From a virus: DNA of 64,000 nt. The DNA lies in IMG/VR virus record IMGVR_UViG_3300032236_001100, positions 20,756 to 84,755 of that record; one strand, written 5' to 3'. A program made the position numbers and the translations under genes. The notes below the pieces were generated by a model, which worked only from the letters and a program-made list of their open reading frames with translations, had not been told where the DNA came from and made no database searches. Below, piece after piece: positions 63,966 to 64,000 of the stretch (position 1 is its first letter; every line of letters begins with the position of its first letter).

Positions 63966-64000
63966 GATTCTTGCTCCTTGTGGGGCGTTCGTCCCGCCCC

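Overview
The window looks like most of a temperate siphovirus-type phage genome, or a prophage, from a planctomycete host. Virion genes run leftward in the usual order: terminase, portal, scaffold, major capsid protein, connectors, tail proteins and a 1586-residue tape measure. A tyrosine integrase and a divergent Cro/CI-type repressor region indicate lysogeny. The host is inferred from a secreted protein at 14325-14834 that begins with the planctomycete extracellular sorting motif. Many genes also start at GTG or TTG and have weak Shine-Dalgarno signals. Neither end shows a host junction. The left edge cuts an HD-hydrolase gene and the right edge lies in a cluster of small early genes.

Layout. 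Positions 1-9974 (minus strand) hold the replication, recombination and nucleotide genes: HD hydrolase, ThyX, a sigma-like factor, a nuclease, the DnaN clamp, an SF2 helicase, a primase-polymerase and a Rad52-type annealing protein. Positions 9975-12344 hold the lysogeny region: an excisionase-like HTH gene, the repressor, the integrase and a candidate small RNA. Positions 12413-17842 carry small accessory genes, including a Gp157-like gene and a SLOG-family gene. Positions 17932-19967 form a plus-strand cluster with a pentapeptide-repeat protein and a RuvC-like resolvase. Positions 20040-22535 encode a second sigma-like factor, a glycosyltransferase and a HAD protein. Positions 22532-54443 form the virion block. 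Positions 54443-58630 carry a DUF4417 protein, a tRNA-like element, RimI-like and bacterioferritin-like proteins, a second glycosyltransferase and two membrane/coiled-coil proteins. Positions 58640-59268 have no convincing gene but are dense in nested hairpins, so they are read as a large structured RNA. Positions 59321-63965 carry an RNA ligase, a metallophosphoesterase and small genes.

Three systems tie the genome together. (1) A 16-bp near-palindrome of the form AAGTTRACGTYAACTT sits at the repressor region, in front of the Rad52, accessory, pentapeptide and structured-RNA units, and near the integrase; this suggests one repressor regulon. (2) Six perfect copies of GTCTCCGCGCGGAGAC lie mostly at gene boundaries. 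(3) Two leftward units share a promoter-like block with a TATAAT box, possibly read by a phage sigma factor.

The most striking coding feature is the large terminase. Its Walker A and Walker B motifs are each split by an intein. One has the residues of a class 3 intein and carries a homing-endonuclease domain; the other is a 132-residue class 1 mini-intein. No DNA polymerase, endolysin or holin could be identified with confidence.
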